Shown: piece by piece, positions 7,909 to 15,254 of the stretch
How positions within the stretch are numbered: the first letter of the stretch is position 1
How the letters are laid out: every line of letters starts with the position of its first letter
NCBI GenBank assembly: GCA_929200175.1
Contig: CAKMYR010000013.1
Span: forward strand, 1 to 17,822
Reading direction: 5' to 3'
Origin: an uncultured Gammaproteobacteria bacterium
GTDB taxonomy: Bacteria > Pseudomonadota > Gammaproteobacteria > PS1 > Pseudothioglobaceae
Length of the DNA: 17,822 nucleotides
Made by a program: the position numbers and the translations under genes
Notes under the pieces: generated by a model
Seen by the model: the letters and a program-made list of their open reading frames with translations, nothing else
What the model was told of the DNA's origin: nothing
Database searches by the model: none

Positions 7909-9546
7909 TCAAGCCAAAATATCTTGGGGTATAGGAAAAATAGAATTATCATTTGACTCACTTAACAAAGGAGCTCCTTGAAAAAAAACTACCTGTAGCC
8001 ATTTATCAGAACAAGGACTAAATCTAGTAGCGCCTAAAATTGATAACTTACATCTTAATAAATAAAGCGGAGAGTTATTTTTGCTAAGTATATTAACTTG
8101 AATTTCTCCCATAGTAGAATTACCTAAATTATGAATTCTATTAGCTATATAGTGATACTTAGGATTTAAAAATAAAAATTCAGCTAGAGATTCTTTAGGA
8201 TTTAAACTTTTTATTTTTTTATAAAAATCATTAATCTGCCTTGCGATATCTAAAAATACTTCTTTTTCTTCTCCGACATCAATGCCTCTTATTCCAATAC
8301 GAGGCTCTGATTTTTCAGAAGAACAATACCAAAACCAATATTTATTTTCAGGATTAGCAAAATCAATTTTTATAGCCCATTGGTAACGATTAAAAATTAA
8401 TTTTTGGATATCACCAATTGTAAGAATTTTATCTAAATAATATTCCTCTTCTATATTGGTGTCGCTAACTAAATCATAAGTAACATGCGAATTAACTTCA
8501 AGCAAGCAAGCTAATACTATTTCTTGTATCTCAATACTATAATTAGCGCTTTTATCTATTACATTTTGCCATAAAGAATTAGTTTTAATATTATCTAAAT
8601 CAACTAATATTTTTTTTAAATCATGGCAAATTTGTAAATTAATTTTCTGTTGATTTTCATATGAAACTTTATGTATAAAAAAATGAGTATAAGCTTTATT
8701 TAATAATTTTTTAAAAGTATTTAAAGCATCGCTATTAATTTCAATATTTTTTGCACGCGTTATAGCTATTTCTCTATTAGTAATCCACTTATTAATAATT
8801 TTAGGATGACGAACAAGAAAAGGCGCCATGCCTAAGCCGGTAGAATTACCAATACCTATATATCTTTGAATATTAATATCAAGGGTAACAGCGTTATCTC
8901 CCCCTTCTTTTTTTGCTAAATAATTTACTAAATCAATACTAAACTGACGCAAAACATATAAAGAGCACATTTGTGCACTAAATGAAAATTTAAAATCATC
9001 ATTTTCTTGTAGTTTATTAAAATCAACAATTCCAAACTTACCATTGCCATAAACTGCTGTGGTTCTAAGCACATAACCCACTTCTGTTACCAAATTTAAA
9101 TCAGGCTGTTTCCCTTTTGATAAGCTTTTCACAATATGATCAAAAATACGCTTACTTTTATTAGCTCTAGAAAGAATTATTACATAGTCGTCATTTCTTC
9201 CTTTTTCTTGTAAAGGAACATTTTCTTGCATATGACTTAAACGCTCTTTAGTAATTTCTCCTTTTACTAAGGCAAAAGTAATATCCCATTTTTCAGCAAT
9301 AACACGATCATTTCTATCTTTGTCTTCAATAAATTGTGAAAAAATAACGATATTATATTTAGCATTATTAGAATTTATACTATATATAGAATATCCATAG
9401 CCATTCAAATCTAAATCGAACTTAGCTTTATTAATAATCCATTTTTTATTTTTTATTTCTCTTAATGTACTACGAGAAAAGCTCATGCAAGTTTGATGCA
9501 TTGAAGACAATCTTTTTATGTCCATTACTATAGATGGATCACGCAT
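7909..9546 (-). CDS. Conserved protein of unknown function, 545 aa
   Basis: A large soluble-looking protein: no signal peptide and no membrane helix. I recognise no named domain, but several blocks look like strongly conserved positions of a proteobacterial family: RDPS near the start, DRVIAEKWDITFALVKGEIT (about 79-98), NVPLQEKGRNDDY (about 109-121), VGYVLRTTAVYGNGKFGIVD (about 155-174) and IGIGNSTGLGMAPFLVRHP (about 229-247). The Gly-rich GIGNSTGLGMAPF block could be a ligand-binding or catalytic loop. The C-terminal half (280-545) is mixed helix and strand with WFWYCSSEKSEPRIGIRGID. I keep the ATG at 9546 because RDPS directly follows it; later ATGs would remove that block. It sits between a hairpin-containing spacer (79 bases to the transporter) and the DUF3726-like gene. 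Context suggests a role in the same catabolic unit, which is inference only. Confidence 0.72.
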   Translation of the reverse strand: MRDPSIVMDIKRLSSMHQTCMSFSRSTLREIKNKKWIINKAKFDLDLNGYGYSIYSINSNNAKYNIVIFSQFIEDKDRNDRVIAEKWDITFALVKGEITKERLSHMQENVPLQEKGRNDDYVIILSRANKSKRIFDHIVKSLSKGKQPDLNLVTEVGYVLRTTAVYGNGKFGIVDFNKLQENDDFKFSFSAQMCSLYVLRQFSIDLVNYLAKKEGGDNAVTLDINIQRYIGIGNSTGLGMAPFLVRHPKIINKWITNREIAITRAKNIEINSDALNTFKKLLNKAYTHFFIHKVSYENQQKINLQICHDLKKILVDLDNIKTNSLWQNVIDKSANYSIEIQEIVLACLLEVNSHVTYDLVSDTNIEEEYYLDKILTIGDIQKLIFNRYQWAIKIDFANPENKYWFWYCSSEKSEPRIGIRGIDVGEEKEVFLDIARQINDFYKKIKSLNPKESLAEFLFLNPKYHYIANRIHNLGNSTMGEIQVNILSKNNSPLYLLRCKLSILGATRFSPCSDKWLQVVFFQGAPLLSESNDNSIFPIPQDILA

Positions 9547-9568
9547 AAGTATAATTGATAATATAGTT

Positions 9569-9614
9569 ACAGCAACTCTTGAAAAATTATTGTATTTTAT
9601 TCAAGAGCTGCTGT
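9569..9614 (-). terminator. 15-bp hairpin after the transporter gene
   Basis: Arms at 9569-9583 (acagcaactcttgaa) and 9600-9614 (ttcaagagctgctgt) form a 15-bp stem with a 16-base loop. The single non-Watson-Crick position is a G-U wobble in minus-strand RNA but an A-C mismatch in plus-strand RNA, so the structure suits transcription in the direction of the genes. It follows the transporter stop by 11 bases. The base after the stem is not a U run (AACUAUAUUAUC), so it could attenuate or protect the transcript end rather than terminate strongly. A possible -35/-10 pair (TTGCTG, 16 bases, TATACT) for the 545-aa gene begins in its 3' arm; AT richness makes that weak. Confidence 0.5.
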
Positions 9615-9625
9615 CTATTTTAGTA

Positions 9626-11140
9626 TTATAAAGACTGATCTTTTTTCATTTGATTAGCAATATTGATAGAATTCCATAAAGAAGGAAGTAAAATCAAAGA
9701 TACAGGAACAGCAGTAATTACAATAAAAGATTGTAAAGCACTAATGCCGCCAGAACCTAATGAAATTAATAAAATCGCCATAGTACCCATTAAAATTCCC
9801 CAAAAAATACGAACTCTTGAGTCAGGCTGAGTACTATTACTAGTTACCACGCTAATAGTATATGTCATTGAATCGCCAGTAGTAATAATGAATATCGATG
9901 TCAAAATTAAAAACAGTATAGAAATTAAATAACCTAAAGGAAATTGAGTAGTAATAGCTAGTAATGTAGCTGGAAGATTAAATCCTTTAAAAGCTTCAGT
10001 TATAGATCCAGGGTTTAAAATTTCAAAATATAATCCACTACCTCCAACAATAGAAAACCAAAACATTGTGATAAGTGGAGCAAGAATACTAATAGTAATA
10101 ATAAGATCACGAATAGTACGACCTCTAGAGATACGAGTAATGAAAATCGCCATCATAGGTCCATAACCCATAAACCATCCCCAAAAGAATACTGTCCACC
10201 ATCCTAACCATCCTTCATCAGCACGAAATGTAGCCATAGGAATAAAATTAGTAATCATAGTACCAACGCCTTCTACATAACCATTAATAATAAACTGAGT
10301 AGGTCCAAAAATTAGAATAAAGCATATAAGCCCTACCGCTAACATTACATTGTAACGACTAAGTAATTTAATGCCTTTATTTACACCAGAAATAGCTGAG
10401 AATATATAAACTAATACCGCTAAAACTATTACTAAGGCCTGCATAAAAAAGTTATTCGGTAATTCAAATAAATGATTTAAAGAATGACTAACTTGCAATC
10501 CTAAAAAGCCAATTGGACCAATAGTACCAGCAGCAACAGCAATAATACTAGCTCCATCAATAATAGCTCCCCAAGGACCAGTAATGACTTTATCACCAAA
10601 AATAGGATACAATAAAGTTCTTGGTTTTAAAGGCAGCCCTTTATCATAGTGTAAATGTGTCAACACAATAGAAGATAAAATACCTAAAATAGCCCAAGCT
10701 AAAAATCCCCAATGCATAAACGATTGTGATAAAGCATTAATAGCTTTTTGTAAAGGCTCAGCGTCTCCATACAAAGGTGGTGGGAAAGCAAAATGAGCTA
10801 TAGGCTCAGCAGCAGCCCAAAAAACCCCTCCTCCAGCAAGCAAGGTACACATTATAATAGCAGTCCAAGAAAAACGAGTTAATTCAGGTTTTTCTATATT
10901 CCCTAAAACTACATCTCCTTTATTAGAAATAGCTAAAAATAATCCAATAATAAAAGTTGCCAATAATAGCAATTGCCAATATGCACCAAAGTACTTAATA
11001 GACCAGCCAAATCCAGCGTTTACCATAGCTGATAAATTTTCTGTACTAAATAAAGCAAAAATTATAAAAATGCACAAAAAGCCACCGCTAATAGCAAATG
11101 TTGGTTTATCTAGCTTTAATATTTCTTCTGTTTTTTCCAT
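9626..11140 (-). CDS. BCCT-family transporter (betaine/carnitine/choline type)
   Basis: Secondary transporter of the inner membrane, 504 aa with about 12 membrane segments. The family signature is clear at residues 312-344: LGWWTVFFWGWFMGYGPMMA followed by IFITRISRGRTIRD, which contains the Trp/aromatic substrate-box helix. The glycine-rich unwound helix reads LAGGGVFWAAAEPIAHF (101-117), whereas BetP has a GMGIG type stretch, so the substrate and coupling ion cannot be read off directly. Known substrates in the family are glycine betaine, choline, carnitine, ectoine, DMSP and other zwitterions. There is no long N- or C-terminal osmosensing extension, and the neighbours are an M19 protein and an aldehyde dehydrogenase, so uptake for catabolism is more likely than osmoprotection (inference). 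It has the best ribosome binding site in the window, AAGGAGG four bases before the ATG, suggesting strong translation. Confidence 0.93.
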   Translation of the reverse strand: MEKTEEILKLDKPTFAISGGFLCIFIIFALFSTENLSAMVNAGFGWSIKYFGAYWQLLLLATFIIGLFLAISNKGDVVLGNIEKPELTRFSWTAIIMCTLLAGGGVFWAAAEPIAHFAFPPPLYGDAEPLQKAINALSQSFMHWGFLAWAILGILSSIVLTHLHYDKGLPLKPRTLLYPIFGDKVITGPWGAIIDGASIIAVAAGTIGPIGFLGLQVSHSLNHLFELPNNFFMQALVIVLAVLVYIFSAISGVNKGIKLLSRYNVMLAVGLICFILIFGPTQFIINGYVEGVGTMITNFIPMATFRADEGWLGWWTVFFWGWFMGYGPMMAIFITRISRGRTIRDLIITISILAPLITMFWFSIVGGSGLYFEILNPGSITEAFKGFNLPATLLAITTQFPLGYLISILFLILTSIFIITTGDSMTYTISVVTSNSTQPDSRVRIFWGILMGTMAILLISLGSGGISALQSFIVITAVPVSLILLPSLWNSINIANQMKKDQSL

Positions 11141-11144
11141 ATAT

Positions 11145-11151
11145 CCTCCTT
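11145..11151 (-). promoter_or_regulatory. Full Shine-Dalgarno AAGGAGG of the BCCT gene
   Basis: A consensus AAGGAGG precedes the transporter ATG at 11140 by four bases. Most genes in this window have weak or no Shine-Dalgarno sequence, so this fixes the start and suggests relatively high translation of the transporter. Confidence 0.8.
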
Positions 11152-11178
11152 CAAAAGATTATAAAGTTAAAAATAAGT

Positions 11179-12159
11179 TTAAAGATTTTTTTGTAAAAAT
11201 CTAAACCAGTTATTGCCGATAATATTATCGGCATCAGATTCACTAAATCCACATTTGATAAGTCCTTTATATACATTTATCATATCAGCAGGTGAAGCAA
11301 ACCATTTCAGTGGATCAGGCCAGCAAGCATTATCCTTAGAACCTTCTCCATAATTCATTTTTTTTGACCATTTACCATTACGCATCCATTCTAAAATACT
11401 TAATGGCTGCCCAAGACATAAGTCACTGCCTATACCCAAATTTTCAACATTGCCAAGTAAATCTGCGGTTTTGTAAATCATCTGACAAAATTCATCTAAA
11501 CTACAATTTATATTATTTGGCAGATGAAATGGATAAAGGCTAAATCCAAAAAATCCATTACTATTTATTAATGATTTTAACACATCATTTGATTTATTTC
11601 TCAATGCTTGTACTGCAAAACTAGGATTAGCATGACTTATACAGATAGGTTTTTTGGAAATTTCTATAGTTTCTAATGTTGATTTTTCAGCACTATGAGA
11701 CATGTCTATTATCATGCCAACTCTATTCATTTCGCTTATAACTTGTTTGCCAAAATTAGTAACACCACTATCATTTTTTTCATAACAACCACTAGCAAGC
11801 AAACTTTGATTATTGTAAGTTAATTGCATAATAAGCAATCCTTGCTTACGCATAACTTCTACTAAACCAATTTCATCGTCAATAGGAGAGCAATTTTGAG
11901 CACCAAAAAAAATACCAACCTTATTTGTTTTTTTAGCAACTTCTATATCATTAACAGACATTACAGGAATAATAATGTCGTTATGATCTTCAAAAAAACG
12001 ATTCCATTCTGCAAAACGAGTTAAAGTCTCTCTAGCGTTTTCATGGTATACAATAGTAACATGAACAGCAGTTATACCGCCTTTTTGCAATGATTCAAAA
12101 TAACTTCTATCAGCCTTACAATATTCCAACCCATCAATAACAAAAGCATTTTGATACAT
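11179..12159 (-). CDS. M19 (renal dipeptidase-like) protein with an incomplete metal site
   Basis: A cytoplasmic (no signal peptide) 326-aa protein of peptidase family M19, amidohydrolase-like TIM barrel. Retained family features: IDMSH with His155, ISHANPS with His176, LRNKS with Arg187, and LGIGSDL with Asp246, which match the second-metal histidines, the active-site arginine region and the catalytic aspartate. Not retained: the opening H-x-D reads DGLEYC (residues 9-14), and the bridging-Glu block (EGGH in dipeptidases) reads FFGAQN (84-89). A subgroup of M19 proteins found near glycine betaine or dimethylglycine catabolism genes in Pseudomonas has, as I recall, the same DGL and FG-x-QN pattern, so this is likely a distinct subfamily and not decay. 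Real substrate unknown; dipeptidase activity is doubtful. A GAGG-type Shine-Dalgarno (AGAGGAAA, 12163-12170) overlaps the aldehyde dehydrogenase stop, so the two are one operon. Confidence 0.88.
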   Translation of the reverse strand: MYQNAFVIDGLEYCKADRSYFESLQKGGITAVHVTIVYHENARETLTRFAEWNRFFEDHNDIIIPVMSVNDIEVAKKTNKVGIFFGAQNCSPIDDEIGLVEVMRKQGLLIMQLTYNNQSLLASGCYEKNDSGVTNFGKQVISEMNRVGMIIDMSHSAEKSTLETIEISKKPICISHANPSFAVQALRNKSNDVLKSLINSNGFFGFSLYPFHLPNNINCSLDEFCQMIYKTADLLGNVENLGIGSDLCLGQPLSILEWMRNGKWSKKMNYGEGSKDNACWPDPLKWFASPADMINVYKGLIKCGFSESDADNIIGNNWFRFLQKNL

Positions 12160-12168
12160 TTATTTCCT

Positions 12169-13617
12169 CTAAAAAGATTTCTGATAACTTGTTTTAACTA
12201 TTGTGTAGAACTCCTTAGCATACTGACCTTGTTCACGAGGTCCAAAACTTGATTCTTTACGCCCTCCAAAAGGAACATGGTAATCAGTTCCAGCTGTAGG
12301 TAAATTTACCATCACGCATCCAGTTTGTATTTTTTGTTTAAAAATAGTACTATATTTAAGACTTTTAGTAATAATGCCAGCCGACAAACCAAAACGAGTA
12401 TCATTCACAACTTTAATAGCTTCTTCAAAATCATCAACTTTAATCACACAAGCTAAAGGAGCAAAAACTTCTTCTTGATTAATACTCCATTCGTTTTTAG
12501 TATTAATAAATAATGTTGGCTCCATATAATAACCATCATGTTCTAATGATAATTTTTTGCCTCCAAAAATTAATTCTGCACCTTCTTTTTTAGCTTTATC
12601 AACCCAATCTAAATTACTCATTAATTGCTTTTCATCAACAACTGGTCCTATAGATGAATTTTTATCTAAGGCATGTCCTACTTTTATAGTTTGTATTTTT
12701 TTTAATAAAGCATCAATAAATTTATCATAAATAGCAGACATAACAACTAATTTAGATGAGGCTGTACATTTTTGTCCTGTCCCAGAATAAGCTCCTATTA
12801 CTGTAGATTCAACAGCAATATTAATATCGGCATCATCAGCAATAACTAAAGAATTTTTGCTTCCCATTTCTAATTGACATTTAACAAAATTAGCTGCTGT
12901 CGCAACAGCTATTTTGCGCCCAGTATCAACTGATCCAGTAAAACTAACCGCATCTATTTTAGGAGAATTAATTAAAGCATCGCCAACTGTATTACCGCTA
13001 CCTAATAATAAATTAAACACTCCTTGAGGCACTCCTTTTTTGTGGATGATTTCAGTTAAAGCTACAGCACTAGCAGGAGTTAAATTAGCAGGTTTCCATA
13101 TAACACTATTACCAAAAGCAAGAGCTGGTGCAATTTTCCAAACAGCTGTTGCGGTAGGAAAATTCCAAGGAGATATAATAGCTACCACTCCTACAGCTTC
13201 ACGTGTAACTTCTACTGCAACATTAGGACGAACAGAATTTGCTATATCGCCAATTTGACGCAGAATTTCTGCTGCATAATAATGAAAAAACTGTCCTGCA
13301 CGATAAATTTCACCTCTTCCTTCTGCAAAAACCTTGCCTTCTTCACGAGAAAGTAAAGTTCCTAGCTCATCGCAACGCTCTATCATTTCATCACCAATAC
13401 TATGTAAAATTTTTTGTCTTTGCTCTAAACTAGTATTTTCCCATGCTGGTTGTGCAAGATTAGCACAGTCAATGGCTTGTTGTACTTGCTTACTACTAGC
13501 TTGTGCAAACTCACCAATTGTATCTTTAATATCGGATGGATTTGTATTAGCAATACAAGATTCTCCTTTTAACCATTTCCCTCCTATGTATAGGGACTTT
13601 TTAAAATCATCAATCAT
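12169..13617 (-). CDS. NAD(P)+-dependent aldehyde dehydrogenase, alpha-ketoglutaric semialdehyde dehydrogenase-like
   Basis: Cytoplasmic 482-aa aldehyde dehydrogenase that oxidises an aldehyde to its acid. All catalytic elements are visible: ISPWNFP with Asn152, WKPANLTP with Lys175, the cofactor loop FTGSVDTG (226-233), general base Glu250 in CQLEMGSKN, nucleophile Cys284 in GTGQKCTASS, and the later EEVFAPL block. The stretch EGRGEIYRAGQFFHYYAAEI and then VTREAVGVVAIISPWNFPTA resembles the YcbD-type group that includes alpha-ketoglutaric semialdehyde dehydrogenases acting in hydroxyproline or sugar-acid breakdown; succinic semialdehyde or betaine-aldehyde-type substrates are alternatives. 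It is the first gene of the insert, 56 bases after nuoI, and its stop overlaps the next gene's ribosome binding site. Identity as ALDH is certain; the substrate assignment is a guess. Confidence 0.93.
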   Translation of the reverse strand: MIDDFKKSLYIGGKWLKGESCIANTNPSDIKDTIGEFAQASSKQVQQAIDCANLAQPAWENTSLEQRQKILHSIGDEMIERCDELGTLLSREEGKVFAEGRGEIYRAGQFFHYYAAEILRQIGDIANSVRPNVAVEVTREAVGVVAIISPWNFPTATAVWKIAPALAFGNSVIWKPANLTPASAVALTEIIHKKGVPQGVFNLLLGSGNTVGDALINSPKIDAVSFTGSVDTGRKIAVATAANFVKCQLEMGSKNSLVIADDADINIAVESTVIGAYSGTGQKCTASSKLVVMSAIYDKFIDALLKKIQTIKVGHALDKNSSIGPVVDEKQLMSNLDWVDKAKKEGAELIFGGKKLSLEHDGYYMEPTLFINTKNEWSINQEEVFAPLACVIKVDDFEEAIKVVNDTRFGLSAGIITKSLKYSTIFKQKIQTGCVMVNLPTAGTDYHVPFGGRKESSFGPREQGQYAKEFYTIVKTSYQKSF

Positions 13618-13635
13618 AATAATAAATTTGTAAAA

Positions 13636-13664
13636 AACACTTAAAAAACAACATCTTAAGATGT
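13636..13664 (-). terminator. Palindrome plus T-tract between nuoI and the aldehyde dehydrogenase gene
   Basis: The 14-base sequence acatcttaagatgt at 13651-13664 is a perfect palindrome. Read on the minus strand it forms a short ACATC/GATGT stem with a TTAA loop, followed by TGTTTTTT and a second T run to about 13632. It lies 10 bases after the nuoI stop, where a weak intrinsic terminator would cut the nuoGHI message from the insert. A loopless palindrome 34 bases upstream of the next start is also what a dimeric repressor site looks like, so the operator reading remains open. Confidence 0.4.
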
Positions 13665-13673
13665 GAGTCTAGT

Positions 13674-14168
13674 TTATATAATATACTTTAAATCTTCAGA
13701 TTTAGCTTTAATTATTGAATCTTTATGTTTTTTGCCTACTTCAATTAAATTTTCTTTATTAATTACACTGCCTTTTCTCGATTCAAAAACATAATCAAAA
13801 ATTTGAGTTTCAACAATAGCATCAACAGGACAAGCCTCTTCACAAAAACCACAAAAAATACATTTAAATAAATCAATGTCATATCTAGTAGTACGCCTAG
13901 TATTATCACTTCTTAATTCTGATTCAATAGTAATAGCATTGGCAGGACAAACAGCTTCGCATAATTTACAAGCAATACAACGCTCTTCTCCGTTAGGATA
14001 AAGCATTAATGCATGTAATCCTCTAAAGCGCGGAGATATTGGGGTTCTTTCTTCAGGAAATTGGATTGTAACTTTTTTATTGACTAATTCCTTAGCGGTT
14101 ATTTTCAAGCCTCCACGCAACTCACCTAAGCTAAAATCTTTAACTATTTTTTTAATTTTTTTAATCAT
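13674..14168 (-). CDS. nuoI: NADH-quinone oxidoreductase subunit I (8Fe ferredoxin-type)
   Basis: Peripheral-arm subunit at the membrane interface that carries clusters N6a and N6b and passes electrons from NuoG toward NuoB and quinone. Two canonical 4Fe-4S motifs are complete: Cys64/67/70 plus Cys74 (CIACKLCEAVCP) and Cys103/106/109 plus Cys113 (CIFCGFCEEACP). The upstream block PRFRGLHALMLYPNGEERC is typical of the proteobacterial type. Length 164 aa is normal. A Shine-Dalgarno-like AAAGGGGG sits a few bases before the ATG and overlaps the nuoH stop, giving tight coupling to nuoH (10-base spacer). What follows is not nuoJ, as in the usual order, but an aldehyde dehydrogenase. Confidence 0.97.
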   Translation of the reverse strand: MIKKIKKIVKDFSLGELRGGLKITAKELVNKKVTIQFPEERTPISPRFRGLHALMLYPNGEERCIACKLCEAVCPANAITIESELRSDNTRRTTRYDIDLFKCIFCGFCEEACPVDAIVETQIFDYVFESRKGSVINKENLIEVGKKHKDSIIKAKSEDLKYII

Positions 14169-14178
14169 AAAACCCCCT

Positions 14179-15252
14179 TTAAAACCATGGTGCTAATTTT
14201 AATTGTGTCATTAAAGCAACAACAAAAATCCAAACAATCGTTATTGGTAAGAATACTTTCCAAGATAAACGCATAATTTGATCATAACGAAAACGCGGAA
14301 AAGTAGCACGAATCCATAAATATAAAAACATAAAAAAAGTTGTTTTAATTAATAACCAAATAATTCCAGGAACCCAAGAAAATAATTGCTCAAGATACAA
14401 AATATTTTCAAATGGCGAATGCCAACCGCCAAAAAACATAATTACAGTAAGTACAGACATAAAAATCATATTAGCGTATTCTGCCAAAAAAAATACCGCA
14501 AATGTCATGCCAGAATATTCTACATGGGTGCCACCTACTATTTCGCTCTCTCCTTCTACTACATCAAAAGGCGCACGATTTGTTTCTACCAATGCAGATA
14601 TAAAAAATATAATAACCATAGGCAATAAAGGTATCCAATACCAATGAATAATACTTCCTCTTTGAGCTTCAACAATAGTATTAAGATTAACGCTACCAGC
14701 AATCATAGCCACTGTTACCAAAGCAAATCCTATTACAATCTCATAAGAAACTAATAAAGATGCACTGCGTAATGCACCTAACAATGGATATTTAGAGTTA
14801 GATGCCCAGCCTGCTAAAATAATGCCATAGACCCCAATTGAACCAATTGCTAAAACATATAATAAACTAACATCTAAATTAGTAACATAAATACCCTTAT
14901 CAAAAGGAATAACAGCCCAAACCGCAATAGCTGGCGCAATCGCCAATACAGGCGCTAATAAAAATAAATATATATTGGACTTACTAGGAAATATAATCTC
15001 TTTAGTCATCAACTTTAAAGCATCAGCTATAGGTTGGAGCCAACCTCTAGGGCCTACCCTATTAGGACCTACTCTTAATTGCATATAACCAATAATCTTG
15101 CGTTCAGCATAAGTGAAATAAGCTACTGCTAGCATAAGCGGCATTACAAGCGCTATTGATTTAATTAAAATAATTAACATATTAGCAACAGCACCATCAA
15201 ACCAAGGAATTGCAAGATCTAGCCAATTAACAAATGATTGCCATAATTCCAT
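14179..15252 (-). CDS. nuoH: NADH-quinone oxidoreductase subunit H
   Basis: Membrane subunit that forms much of the quinone chamber and joins the two arms of complex I. The 357-aa protein has eight or nine membrane segments and the two diagnostic cytoplasmic loops: AERKIIGYMQLRVGPNRVGP (49-68) and ETNRAPFDVVEGESEIVGG (223-241) followed by THVEYSGMTFAVFFLAEY, with the conserved acidic residues of the E-channel. Conserved Arg and Glu positions are intact. It begins two bases after the nuoG stop. No anomalies seen. Confidence 0.97.
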   Translation of the reverse strand: MELWQSFVNWLDLAIPWFDGAVANMLIILIKSIALVMPLMLAVAYFTYAERKIIGYMQLRVGPNRVGPRGWLQPIADALKLMTKEIIFPSKSNIYLFLLAPVLAIAPAIAVWAVIPFDKGIYVTNLDVSLLYVLAIGSIGVYGIILAGWASNSKYPLLGALRSASLLVSYEIVIGFALVTVAMIAGSVNLNTIVEAQRGSIIHWYWIPLLPMVIIFFISALVETNRAPFDVVEGESEIVGGTHVEYSGMTFAVFFLAEYANMIFMSVLTVIMFFGGWHSPFENILYLEQLFSWVPGIIWLLIKTTFFMFLYLWIRATFPRFRYDQIMRLSWKVFLPITIVWIFVVALMTQLKLAPWF

Positions 15253-15254
15253 AA

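Noticed and set aside
13040..13633. Three plus-strand frames antisense to the aldehyde dehydrogenase gene
   Set aside because: All lie opposite a clearly conserved coding region; their residues mirror the ALDH codons and show no family of their own.
6557..13673. Insertion by an identifiable mobile element
   Set aside because: No transposase, integrase, terminal inverted repeats, duplicated target or tRNA attachment site could be found at either border.
14386..14628. Plus-strand 80-codon frame opposite nuoH
   Set aside because: Antisense shadow of the conserved nuoH membrane and loop region; no recognisable protein.
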